Shown: one piece after another, positions 24,301-33,100 of the stretch
Layout of the letters: each line of letters begins with the position of its first letter
Numbering within the stretch: the stretch's first letter is position 1
Source of the DNA: Terriglobia bacterium
GTDB taxonomy: Bacteria > Acidobacteriota > Terriglobia > Terriglobales > Acidobacteriaceae
NCBI GenBank assembly: GCA_020073465.1
Contig: JAIQFC010000025.1
Span: 1-64,000, forward strand
Reading direction: 5' to 3'
Length of the DNA: 64,000 nt
Made by a program: the position numbers and the translations under genes
The notes under the pieces: generated by a model
Told to the model about the DNA's origin: nothing
The model's input: the letters and a program-made list of their open reading frames with translations, nothing else
Database searches by the model: none

Positions 24301-25488
24301 TCACGGAGCGCTGGCGGTCCGCGGACGCAGCCACGCGAGCACCTCGGCAACAGGCCCTCGCTTCATCCGCGTGCGGAGAAACGCAAGAAGCAGCATGGCG
24401 AGGAAAATGACGAGCAGACCCAACGAGGCCGTGCGAATCCCGACAGAATGCTTCCTCAGGATCGAGAGCCGGCCGTACACAAACTCAATGTGCACCCAGT
24501 AGACCAGTAACGATGCCTGGCCCAACTGGACCAGCGGACTGAACCCCCACTGACCCGCTCCCCACCGGCACCATACATAGCTTGCGGAGAGAATCATCAG
24601 TAGCATCCCCACACGGATCAGGAAGAAATTCGGGCTGGTGTGCCAGAAATCGTAGACGGCATAGAACCGTCGCGGTTGCGCATCGAGCCAGCGGGCGAAC
24701 TCGACGATGACGATACCAATGATACCCAGCGAAGGCAGTACTCCCGATTCGCGCTGGCGCACCCACGGACTTCGCAGGATGAATCCTGTAGCGAGGCCTG
24801 CGAAGGCAAATGCAGTCCAGGGGAAGACGGGAAAGAGCCAGGACTGCGGGCTTCCGGTGTTGTGGACGCCGTTGATGTAGGACTCAATCGGCCACGGCAG
24901 CCAGTGCGGACGCCACGTGGTCCAGAGCAGCGGCGTCAAGAGAGAGATCAGGAGCGCAGTGCCCGCGGCGATGAGCACCAGCGCGAGTCTGGTGTGCGGT
25001 CCGCGCTGCAGGGCTAAAGCCAGCCACGACACCAGGCCCATCAGCATCATCGAGACCCCGATCGTGTTCAGCACATCGACTCGGAGTAAGTCGCTTCGCG
25101 GCGACCATCCCCAGGCAATCACAAACTCCTGCACCCGGAAAAGCAGGCCGAAAGCGAAGATCTCAGCGCCCCGGCGAATCGTGAACCGCGCAATCTGAGC
25201 AGGGGCCAGACCTTTCTGCCACAGCTTTTCCGTGACTAGCGCGAACGAGATTCCAGCGAGGAAAAGGAACAGCGGTGCAGGGAATGTTCCTCCCAGTTGC
25301 GAGTACATGAAGAACTTGCTCTGCCGCGCCTGCGGGCTGAGCCACGAGTCAAAGCAATGCGTCTGAAACATCAGGACGCAGGCGAGACCCCGCATCCAGT
25401 CAATGTAGCCGAGGCGGGATTTGCCGGAATCTGGTGCGGCCATGCGGTTGCGGAGAACTCCCGGGAAGTATACGGCAGCAGTTCTCAT
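24301..25488 (-). CDS. DUF1624 / heparan-alpha-glucosaminide N-acetyltransferase-like membrane protein
   Basis: About 395 aa with roughly ten membrane helices. The N-terminus YIDWMRGLACVLMFQTHCFDSW and FLFLAGISFALVTEKLW match the DUF1624/HGSNAT-catalytic group of membrane acyltransferase-like proteins. The conserved His in the first helix region is the likely acetyl carrier in studied relatives. The substrate is unknown. ATG 25488 is preferred to TTG 25500; ATG 25443 is also possible. It follows the 329-aa protein by 13 bases and is likely co-transcribed. A paralogue lies at 58145. Confidence 0.8.
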   Translation of the reverse strand: MRTAAVYFPGVLRNRMAAPDSGKSRLGYIDWMRGLACVLMFQTHCFDSWLSPQARQSKFFMYSQLGGTFPAPLFLFLAGISFALVTEKLWQKGLAPAQIARFTIRRGAEIFAFGLLFRVQEFVIAWGWSPRSDLLRVDVLNTIGVSMMLMGLVSWLALALQRGPHTRLALVLIAAGTALLISLLTPLLWTTWRPHWLPWPIESYINGVHNTGSPQSWLFPVFPWTAFAFAGLATGFILRSPWVRQRESGVLPSLGIIGIVIVEFARWLDAQPRRFYAVYDFWHTSPNFFLIRVGMLLMILSASYVWCRWGAGQWGFSPLVQLGQASLLVYWVHIEFVYGRLSILRKHSVGIRTASLGLLVIFLAMLLLAFLRTRMKRGPVAEVLAWLRPRTASAP

Positions 25489-25501
25489 GCACAACGGCAA
25501 G

Positions 25502-26491
25502 CTACTGAAAGCGGTATCCAGGTTTCAATCCGCACAGGTAGACACGGGTTTGGTCCGAATTTGCGCGAGAAGTGCAAGATGCCCAACTCAAAAACAGCGA
25601 TGGCCCCAGCGGGAAGATAATGGTCTGGCCATCGATGTCGGCCTCGATATTCACGCCTTCCGCGGAAGCCGGCAGCGTGAAGTTCAGCGAGTCCCCGAAT
25701 ATCACGGGGTAAGACTCGTGAATCAATTCGCTGGCCATGGGGTGAAAGACCTCCGCCTCCAGCAGAAACGTCGTGGTATCGGACCAGTTGCGAGCTGAGA
25801 CCATGATCGCCTGACCGCCCTGGGAGAAACCGTCAGACTCGATCCGGGTGAAAGCGCAGGGTCCGGCGATGCAGGACGCTCGCGCGTTGCGGAACTCATT
25901 GCCCATTCCCGCGTCGAGCGAGGCTGACCCAAGCGCTGCCTTCCATTTTCCATCCGGTGAACACGGCCGTTCTCCCTTGCACGGCACGTTACCCTTGTTC
26001 TCGATGTCGAAAATCTTTACCGCGCTCCCAATATTCACGTCGGTCATGTTCTTGATCGAAAATCGGACGCGCACGTTGCCCACCCTGACGTCCGGCTGGC
26101 CGGTCGTGCGAGATGGCCTGGCAGTGAGCGGTGTCATGCGGGCGATATAGAGCTTGTCGCCGACAAAGTCATCCAGGTCGAGATTGCGGTATCCGGAGTG
26201 GCGAAAATGTAGCTTCGCCCGGTCGCCGCGCCTTACTCCCTGGGGCAGCGCAATGCGAAAGAATCCGGAGGCGTCTGACCTGGCAGTTCCCTTGGCAAGA
26301 CGGTCCTCGACCGACACCTCGACGTCGGCAATGGGCAACTCCTTGCGCGGGTCTGCGTCCTGCACCATGACCGCTCCCTGCAGAGTAATGAGGCTCTGCC
26401 GGTGCCAGTGCACCAGCAACACCGCGGCGATCGTCAGCATCACAGCCGCGACACCGGCGCTCCAGATCTCAATTTTCCTGCTGGAAGTCAT
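25502..26491 (-). CDS. membrane-anchored protein with carboxypeptidase-regulatory-like domain
   Basis: 329 aa. It has one N-terminal membrane anchor (VAAVMLTIAAVLLVHWH, about residues 14-30), then a beta-sandwich resembling a carboxypeptidase-regulatory/CNA-B fold (LQGAVMVQDADP, VEVSVEDRLAKGTARSDASGFFRIALP) and a further beta-rich region with four Cys (CKGERPC and CIAGPC) that could form disulfides outside the membrane. No catalytic motif is seen. It is the upstream partner of the DUF1624 protein, and the pair is probably one unit acting at the envelope. Confidence 0.65.
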   Translation of the reverse strand: MTSSRKIEIWSAGVAAVMLTIAAVLLVHWHRQSLITLQGAVMVQDADPRKELPIADVEVSVEDRLAKGTARSDASGFFRIALPQGVRRGDRAKLHFRHSGYRNLDLDDFVGDKLYIARMTPLTARPSRTTGQPDVRVGNVRVRFSIKNMTDVNIGSAVKIFDIENKGNVPCKGERPCSPDGKWKAALGSASLDAGMGNEFRNARASCIAGPCAFTRIESDGFSQGGQAIMVSARNWSDTTTFLLEAEVFHPMASELIHESYPVIFGDSLNFTLPASAEGVNIEADIDGQTIIFPLGPSLFLSWASCTSRANSDQTRVYLCGLKPGYRFQ

Positions 26492-26657
26492 TTCGCGATT
26501 GTCGACACACTCATAACGATGTCGGCACGGGCAAACCGGTTACCTACCACATGATGGTACAGCCAATCCAGCATCCAAAGGACCCAGTAAGGCATCATCT
26601 TCGTTGTTACCCTTCCTGTGACCGGAGTTCGTTTAGGATGGACGTTTACGAAGCGGA

Positions 26658-28001
26658 ATGAGAGATCTCCAACTCAACTGGCCTTCCCGCCGCGAGTTCA
26701 TGCGGCTAGCCTTACGCGCTGGCGTTTGTCTTCCCCTCGCCGGGGCACTGCCGGCGCTTGCGGACCCGCAACATCCGCCTCCGCAACTCTCGCCGCCCCC
26801 GGCCTTGCCCCGGTTTTCGCTGACTCCGGAAGACGATCAGTTTCTGAACGATCTGGAGCGCGCCAACTTTCTCTTCTTCTGGGAGCAGGCCAGTCCGAAG
26901 ACCGGAATGGTGAAGGATCGCTGCAACGTGCAGACGACCGATGAGGGGATCGTAGCCAGCATCGCCGCCACCGGTTTCGGCCTGACCGCGCTGTGCATCG
27001 CTGATCAGCGCGGGTTCATTTCGACGGGCAACGCTTTGGAGCGCATCTTTGCCGTCCTTCGCTTCTTGTGGAAGAAGGTGCCGCATCATCGCGGCTTCTT
27101 CTACCACTTCGCCAACATCAACACCGGAGAGCGCGTCTGGGATTCCGAAATCTCCTCGGTGGACACCGCAATCCTGCTCTGCGGAATCCTCACCTGCCGC
27201 GAACACTTCAAGCATCCCGACGTCGCGCAACTGGCCAATCTGATCTTCAGCCGGGTCGATTGGACCTGGCTCTCGGAAGACACTGCTCTGCTACCCCATG
27301 GTTGGACGCCCGAGATTGGCTTCCTCCCCAACCGCTGGGACTACTACAGCGAACTGATGATGATGTACCTGCTGGGACTGGGGTCTTCGGCGCATCCCTT
27401 GAAGGAACAAACCTGGATAGCGTGGAAGCGCCTGGTTTTTGAGTACGACGGACTGCGCTACATCGGTTCGTACGCGCCCCTGTTTGTGCATCAGTACTCG
27501 CAGGCCTGGTTCGATTTCCGCGGCAAGCGCGACAAGTACGCCGATTACTTCCAGAACTCGATCGTCGCCTCCGAAGTCCACCGGCGCTTTTGCATCGAAC
27601 TCAGCGAACAATTCTCCGACTACAGCGATGACCTGTGGGGGATCACGGCTTCAGACTCGGAAAAGGGCTACGTCGTCTGGGGTGGTCCTCCCGCGATCGG
27701 ACCTATTGACGGTACCGTTGTGCCCAGCGCGAGCGCGGGGTCTCTGCCTTTCATTCCGCAAGCCAGCATGCGAGTGCTCAAGGCAATTCGCAACCGCTAC
27801 GGCGCAGCCTGGTGCAAGTACGGCTTTGTCAATGCCTTCAATCCGCTTAAGAACTGGTACGACCACGACGTGATTGGCATCGACACCGGGATCACCATGC
27901 TGATGGCGGAAAACCTTCGCACGGGATTCGTTTGGAACACCTTCATGAAAACGCAGGAGGCGCAGCGCGGTATGCAGCGTGCCGGCTTCCGGAAGTACTA
28001 G
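26658..28001 (+). CDS. GH144-like glucoamylase-family protein (putative endo-beta-1,2-glucanase), Tat-exported
   Basis: 447 aa. The N-terminus SRREFMRLALRAG with a hydrophobic stretch ending at LPALADPQ is a twin-arginine signal. The mature part is the glucoamylase-like (alpha/alpha)6 barrel of COG5368/GH144: NFLFFWEQASPKTGMVKDR, DEGIVASIAATGFGLTALCIA, WDSEISSVDTAILLCGIL, HGWTPEIGFLPNRWDYYSE and WYDHDVIGIDTGITMLMAENLRTGFVW. Characterised GH144 enzymes cut beta-1,2-glucan. Its place upstream of an exporter and a beta-1,2-glucan synthase homologue supports a role in trimming that polymer in the periplasm. Activity itself is inferred. Confidence 0.82.
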   Translation: MRDLQLNWPSRREFMRLALRAGVCLPLAGALPALADPQHPPPQLSPPPALPRFSLTPEDDQFLNDLERANFLFFWEQASPKTGMVKDRCNVQTTDEGIVASIAATGFGLTALCIADQRGFISTGNALERIFAVLRFLWKKVPHHRGFFYHFANINTGERVWDSEISSVDTAILLCGILTCREHFKHPDVAQLANLIFSRVDWTWLSEDTALLPHGWTPEIGFLPNRWDYYSELMMMYLLGLGSSAHPLKEQTWIAWKRLVFEYDGLRYIGSYAPLFVHQYSQAWFDFRGKRDKYADYFQNSIVASEVHRRFCIELSEQFSDYSDDLWGITASDSEKGYVVWGGPPAIGPIDGTVVPSASAGSLPFIPQASMRVLKAIRNRYGAAWCKYGFVNAFNPLKNWYDHDVIGIDTGITMLMAENLRTGFVWNTFMKTQEAQRGMQRAGFRKY

Positions 28002-28313
28002 GCTCCTCCGGCATCCGGCCCGCAAAGGCTGGAAAACCGGGAGGCCGGGAACATTCCGTATCTCGCTCACCAACCTCGAACGCGTTCCCCTCATCTAACG
28101 CAGCCTTTTGGATGCTGCACTTTGACCGACGGCAAGGAGCACAATCGCGAGCCTGTCGTACCGCTGCAATCCCGAAACGGCTCCGCTGTTTCCAGCCCGG
28201 AGGGAAGATGAGCAGGCCACGCTTTTTTGGGCTAAACTCATTGTAATCGCCACGATTCGTCTGGCACGCGTGGGCTGCTCTCGCTTCGGAGCAAGGCTGG
28301 TTTTGGACCAACC
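28002..28313. other. gap between the GH144-like gene and the ABC exporter gene
   Basis: 312 bases without a convincing gene or terminator. It may hold a promoter for the exporter/synthase pair. Confidence 0.4.
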
Positions 28314-30134
28314 ATGACTGGACAAGCGAACTTCCACAAGGCATGGCGGGAACGCCTCTCGGCACTCCGCAATGTGCCGGCCGTTCTTAGCATTGTCTGG
28401 GAAGCCGGCCCTACCGTGGTCACGTTCGGTCTGATCTTCCGAGTGGTCGCTTCGTTCCTCCCCATCGCGCTCCTTTGGGTCACCAAACTCATCATTGACG
28501 GCATCGTTCATGCCCTGACCACGCACCAGCCTGTATCTTCACGGCTGTGGTGGTTGGTGGCGGTGGAGTTCGGGCTGGCCGTATTCGGCAGCATCCTCAG
28601 TCGCGCGATCGACTATCTCGATTCCCTCCTCGCGGAGAAATACATGCGGCACGTGAGCGTCCGCGTGATGAAGCACGCTGCGGATCTGGATCTCACCGCC
28701 TATGAGGACCCTGTCTTCTACGATCGCCTGGAGCGCGCCCGGGTCCAGGCCACGGACCGTCTGGGGATGATCCAATCGATCGGACGGCTGGTGCAGCAGG
28801 TCATCACCACGGTGTCGCTGTCGGTCTCGATCATACTGTTCTCGCCCTGGCTCCTGTTGTTGCTGGTCGCGGGCGTCGTACCCGCATTCCTGGGAGAGAG
28901 TCACTTTGCTTTCCTGGGCTATGCCAAGAACTTCCGCCAGACTCCCATCCGTCGCCAGCTCGACTACCTGCGGGTCCTCGGTGGGAGCAAGGAAGCAGCC
29001 AAGGAACTCAAGCTGTTCGGTCTGAAGGATTTTCTTGTCGGACGCTTCACGCGGCTATCCGATCAGATCTACGGCGAAGATGTCGCACTGGCCCGGCGGC
29101 GGCTGGTTGCGGGCTCCCTGCTGTCAATCGTCGGGACTGCGGGTTACTACTCTGCCTACGTCTTCGTGATCTGGCGAACCGTGCGAGGAATCCTCACTAT
29201 CGGCGAGCTCACATTTCTTACCGGGGCGATTCTTCAGGCAAGTTCAAATATCCAGCAGATCTTCTCAACCGTCTCGAGCATCGCTGATCAGGCCTTGTTC
29301 CTGACCGACCTCATCGCATTCTTCGAGATGCAGCCCACAATCCGCTCCAAGCCCAATGCCTTGCCGGCTCCACGACCCATCCGCGGCGGATTCGAGTTTC
29401 GTAACGTTTCGTTCCGCTACCCGGGCAGCTCGCGGCTGGTTCTGAACGGATTGAACTTCCAGCTTCGTCCCGGGGAGCGGGTGGCGTTGATCGGTGAAAA
29501 TGGTGAGGGTAAGACCACCATGGTCAAGCTGATGACCCGGCTGTATGACCCGGTCGAGGGCCAGCTACTGCTGGATGGTGTCGACCTGCGCGAATATGAC
29601 CTGGAGGACCTCTACCGCGAAATCGGCGTCATCTTTCAGGATTTCATGCGCTATGAGATGACCGCGCGCGAAAACATCGCCGTCGGCCGCATCGCCGAGA
29701 TCGACAACCTGCCGCTGGTTCACCTGTCAGCCCAGAAGAGTATGGCCGACGAAGTGATCGGCAGACTCGATCATGAATATGAACAAATGCTTGGACGAAG
29801 GTTCGACGGAGGCGTCGATCTTTCCGGCGGAGAGTGGCAGAAAGTAGCGCTGGCTCGAGCCTATCTGCGCGATGCACAGGTCCTCATCCTCGACGAGCCC
29901 ACGGCCTCGCTCGATGCCCGAAGCGAGTTTGAGGTCTTCCAGCGCTTTGCCGAACTCACCACCGGGAAAATGGCTCTATTTATCTCACATCGTTTCTCCA
30001 CCGTGCGCATGGCGGACCGCATTGTTGTGCTGGAGAAGGGCCGCATCGCTGAGGACGGAAGCCACGATCAGCTCACGCATCTTGGCGGCCGCTATGCCGA
30101 AATGTTCGAACTGCAGGCCGCCAGTTACCGCTAG
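28314..30134 (+). CDS. ABC exporter, fused permease and ATPase (NdvA-like by position)
   Basis: 606 aa. The N-terminal six-helix ABC-membrane domain covers about residues 20-320. The ATPase domain has Walker A GENGEGKTT (about 394-402), signature LSGGEWQKVALARAY (about 502) and Walker B VLILDEPTASLD (about 523), then an H-loop in LFISHRFSTV. Half-transporter architecture means it works as a homodimer in the inner membrane. It resembles multidrug/lipid exporters, and NdvA-type exporters of cyclic beta-glucan share this design. Thirteen bases separate it from the glucan synthase, so a dedicated export role is likely. Oddity: Glu stands before Gly-Lys in the P-loop, which is tolerated in the family. 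Confidence 0.9.
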   Translation: MTGQANFHKAWRERLSALRNVPAVLSIVWEAGPTVVTFGLIFRVVASFLPIALLWVTKLIIDGIVHALTTHQPVSSRLWWLVAVEFGLAVFGSILSRAIDYLDSLLAEKYMRHVSVRVMKHAADLDLTAYEDPVFYDRLERARVQATDRLGMIQSIGRLVQQVITTVSLSVSIILFSPWLLLLLVAGVVPAFLGESHFAFLGYAKNFRQTPIRRQLDYLRVLGGSKEAAKELKLFGLKDFLVGRFTRLSDQIYGEDVALARRRLVAGSLLSIVGTAGYYSAYVFVIWRTVRGILTIGELTFLTGAILQASSNIQQIFSTVSSIADQALFLTDLIAFFEMQPTIRSKPNALPAPRPIRGGFEFRNVSFRYPGSSRLVLNGLNFQLRPGERVALIGENGEGKTTMVKLMTRLYDPVEGQLLLDGVDLREYDLEDLYREIGVIFQDFMRYEMTARENIAVGRIAEIDNLPLVHLSAQKSMADEVIGRLDHEYEQMLGRRFDGGVDLSGGEWQKVALARAYLRDAQVLILDEPTASLDARSEFEVFQRFAELTTGKMALFISHRFSTVRMADRIVVLEKGRIAEDGSHDQLTHLGGRYAEMFELQAASYR

Positions 30135-30147
30135 AGATCAGGGACGA

Positions 30148-33100
30148 ATGCCGCAGAATAAGCACATCGAGAGCATCGCCGAAGACGAGAGCATGCCGGG
30201 AACGGTGAGGGATCTCTCGAGCCCCGAGACCTTGCGCGCCGAAGGAGCAGATTTCGCATCGCACCTGGGCTGGTTGCCGGGAACAACCCGGTCGAACACG
30301 TTTTCAGAGCGCTGCCGGCGGGTGAGAACCACTCTCCGGCAGGTGTTTGCCTCGGTGGAAACAAAATTCAAGCAGTCGCCCACCGAGGATGTCCGCTGGT
30401 TGCGCGACAACATCACTCTGATTTTTTCCGAACTGGCCAGCGTGACCACGGAAGTGAAGCCCTTCCGGACCCTGCCGCACATCCGTACTCCCAAAGGGAA
30501 GATCGTTCCCCGCGCCTTCGCGCTGGCAAAGTATTTTCTCGACTCAGCGGGGTATCAGTTCAGCGACTCGGCGTTTGCCTCTTTTTGCCAGGGTTTTCAG
30601 GATCACGCGACCCTGGATCTCCGCGAACTCTGGGCACTCGCTCCCTCACTGAAGCTGGCACTTCTTGAGCAGGTTGCCATGCGGGGCCGCAGGGCGCTGG
30701 AGGCGCCAGCAGGGGAGAACCTCGGGGTCGGAGTATGCGTCCGCAGCCTGCGCGAGGTGGCGCAAGCTCACTGGAAAGTTGTGATCGAGCCCCTGATCCT
30801 GTTCGACCAGGTTCTGCGCCAGGATCCGGCCGGGGCTTACGCCGGGATGGACTTTGAGAGCCGGAGCCTCTATCGCAACGAACTGGCCCGGATGGCCGGC
30901 CGGTCGGACTGCACTGAAACGGAAGTTGCGCGCGAGGCGCTGGCGCTTGCGCAGCAGTCCCATGCGAAAACCTACCGCGATCCACGGGCGCGGGCTCGCG
31001 AGTCGCACGTTGGCTACTACCTCGTTGCGGAAGGGCGCGCGCTCCTTGGCCAGAAGGTCGGCTGCAAGCACAACTTCGTCCAGAACCTGCGGGCCTTGTT
31101 GCGCCGCCATCCCGACGAGTTCTTCCTCCCCGGAGTCGCCGTCCTCACCTTCGCCATTATCACGGGAATCCTGTTGTGGCTGACTCCGCCGTCGGTTTCT
31201 CCGCTGCTGGTTCTATTTTCGATGCTGATTCTGCTGCTCCCCAGTTCGCAGAGCGCAGTGTTGCTCATGAACTATCTGGTCACTGCTCTGCTGCCGGCCA
31301 AGATTCTTCCCAAGCTGGATTTCTCCGAAGGCATCCCGGACGGCTGCGTCACCTTGGTGGCTGTGCCAACTCTGCTGCGGAGCGAGAAACAGGTGCGCGG
31401 ACTCGTGGAAGACCTGGAAGTGCGCTTTCTCGGCAACCATGACCCCAATATCCACTTCGCCCTTCTTTCCGATTTGCCCGACTCCGATGAGCCTGCGCCC
31501 GAAGACGATCCGCTGATCGACCTGTGCGCCAGCCTGATCCGCGAGTTGAACGGGAAATATGCAGGGCAACAAATGGGATCGTTCTTCCTGCTGCATCGCC
31601 ATCGCGTCTACAACCCGCGCGAGAAGGGATGGATGGGCTGGGAGCGAAAGCGCGGCAAACTCCTCGACCTGAACAAGCTGCTGCGCGGGCAATACGACAG
31701 TTTCCCGGTCAAGGTCGGAGACCTCTCCATCCTGCCTACAGTGCGGTTTGTTATCACCCTTGACTCCGACACGGAGCTGCCGCGGGGTGCGGCACAACGC
31801 ATGGCGGGAACGCTGGCTCATCCTTTGAACCAGGCAATCATCGACCCGGGAAAGAACATCGTGGTCGCCGGCTACGGCATTCTTCAGCCCCGCGTCGGGG
31901 TCAGCGTGCACAGCACCGCCAATTCGCGGCTGGCCGCGATTTATGCCGGTGAGACCGGCTTTGACATCTACACACGCGCGGTCTCGGACGCCTACCAGGA
32001 CCTCTACGGCGAAGGCAGCTTCACCGGCAAGGGAATCTATGAGGTCGACACGGTTCACCGTGTTCTCGATCGCCGTTTTCCGCGCAACGCGCTGCTCAGC
32101 CACGATCTGATCGAGGGCGCCTACGCGCGCTCGGGGCTGGCCAGTGATATCGAAGTGATCGAGGACTATCCCTCGCACTACAGCGCCTACAATCGCCGCA
32201 AACACCGCTGGCTGCGTGGCGACTGGCAGATTGCGGGATGGCTGGCTTCCCAGGTGCCCGAAGAATCCGGGGCGCGGGTGCCCAATCCCATCTCGCTCGT
32301 CTCCCGCTGGAAGATTTTCGACAACCTGCGCCGCAGCCTGGTGGAGCCGGCAACGTTTGTGCTGCTCTTGTTTGGCTGGCTGGTACCAACCGGACGGCCC
32401 GTGCGCTGGACCTTTGCCGCCATTGGTATTCTCTTCATCCCGGTCTGCTTTCAGCTGATCTTTGGGCTGGTGAAAGCTGCGGTTGAGAAGAAGCCGTCGA
32501 CGGCGCACGAGGCGGTCGACACCTTTTTCACGTCCAATTTCACGATGCTGCTCACTCTCGTCTTTCTGGCCCACCAGATGCTGCTCTCACTCGATGCCGT
32601 CGCTCGCGTGCTGGTGCGCCGCATGGTCACGCGGGAACGGCTCCTCGAGTGGGAGACAGCGGACGAAGCTGAGTCGGCGGGACGCCGCACGCCGATCGAC
32701 CGTTACCTCAACTGGATGCCTGTCCTGGCGCTCGCAGTGGGGTTGTTGGTGTGGCTGGTGCAGCCGCATTCGTCACTGGCTGCGTTTCCTGTTCTGGCTC
32801 TGTGGGCTTCGAGCAAGCTGGTGTCGCTATGGCTCAACGAATCTCCGAATCCCCGGAATGAACTGCCGCGCCGGGACATCGAGTTCCTGCGCAACGCCGC
32901 GCTGCACACCTGGCGTTACTTTTCCGAGTACTCCACCGCGGAGCACAACTGGCTGATCCCCGACAACGTGCAGGAAGAGCCAGCCCGCATCGCGACACGC
33001 TTCTCACCGACGAATGTCGGACTACTTCTGAATGCGCGCCAGGTCGCGTGCGAGTTCGGATATCTTACCGTCCCGGAACTCGCCGAATTGACCCGGCGCA

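Noticed and set aside
29872-30147. Extension of the glucan synthase into the ABC gene
   Set aside because: It would overlap the conserved ATPase end in another frame; ATG 30148 with its own leader is better.
31213-32574. 453-codon minus-strand frame within the glucan synthase gene
   Set aside because: Antisense shadow; the + strand frame has clear GT84 and membrane features.
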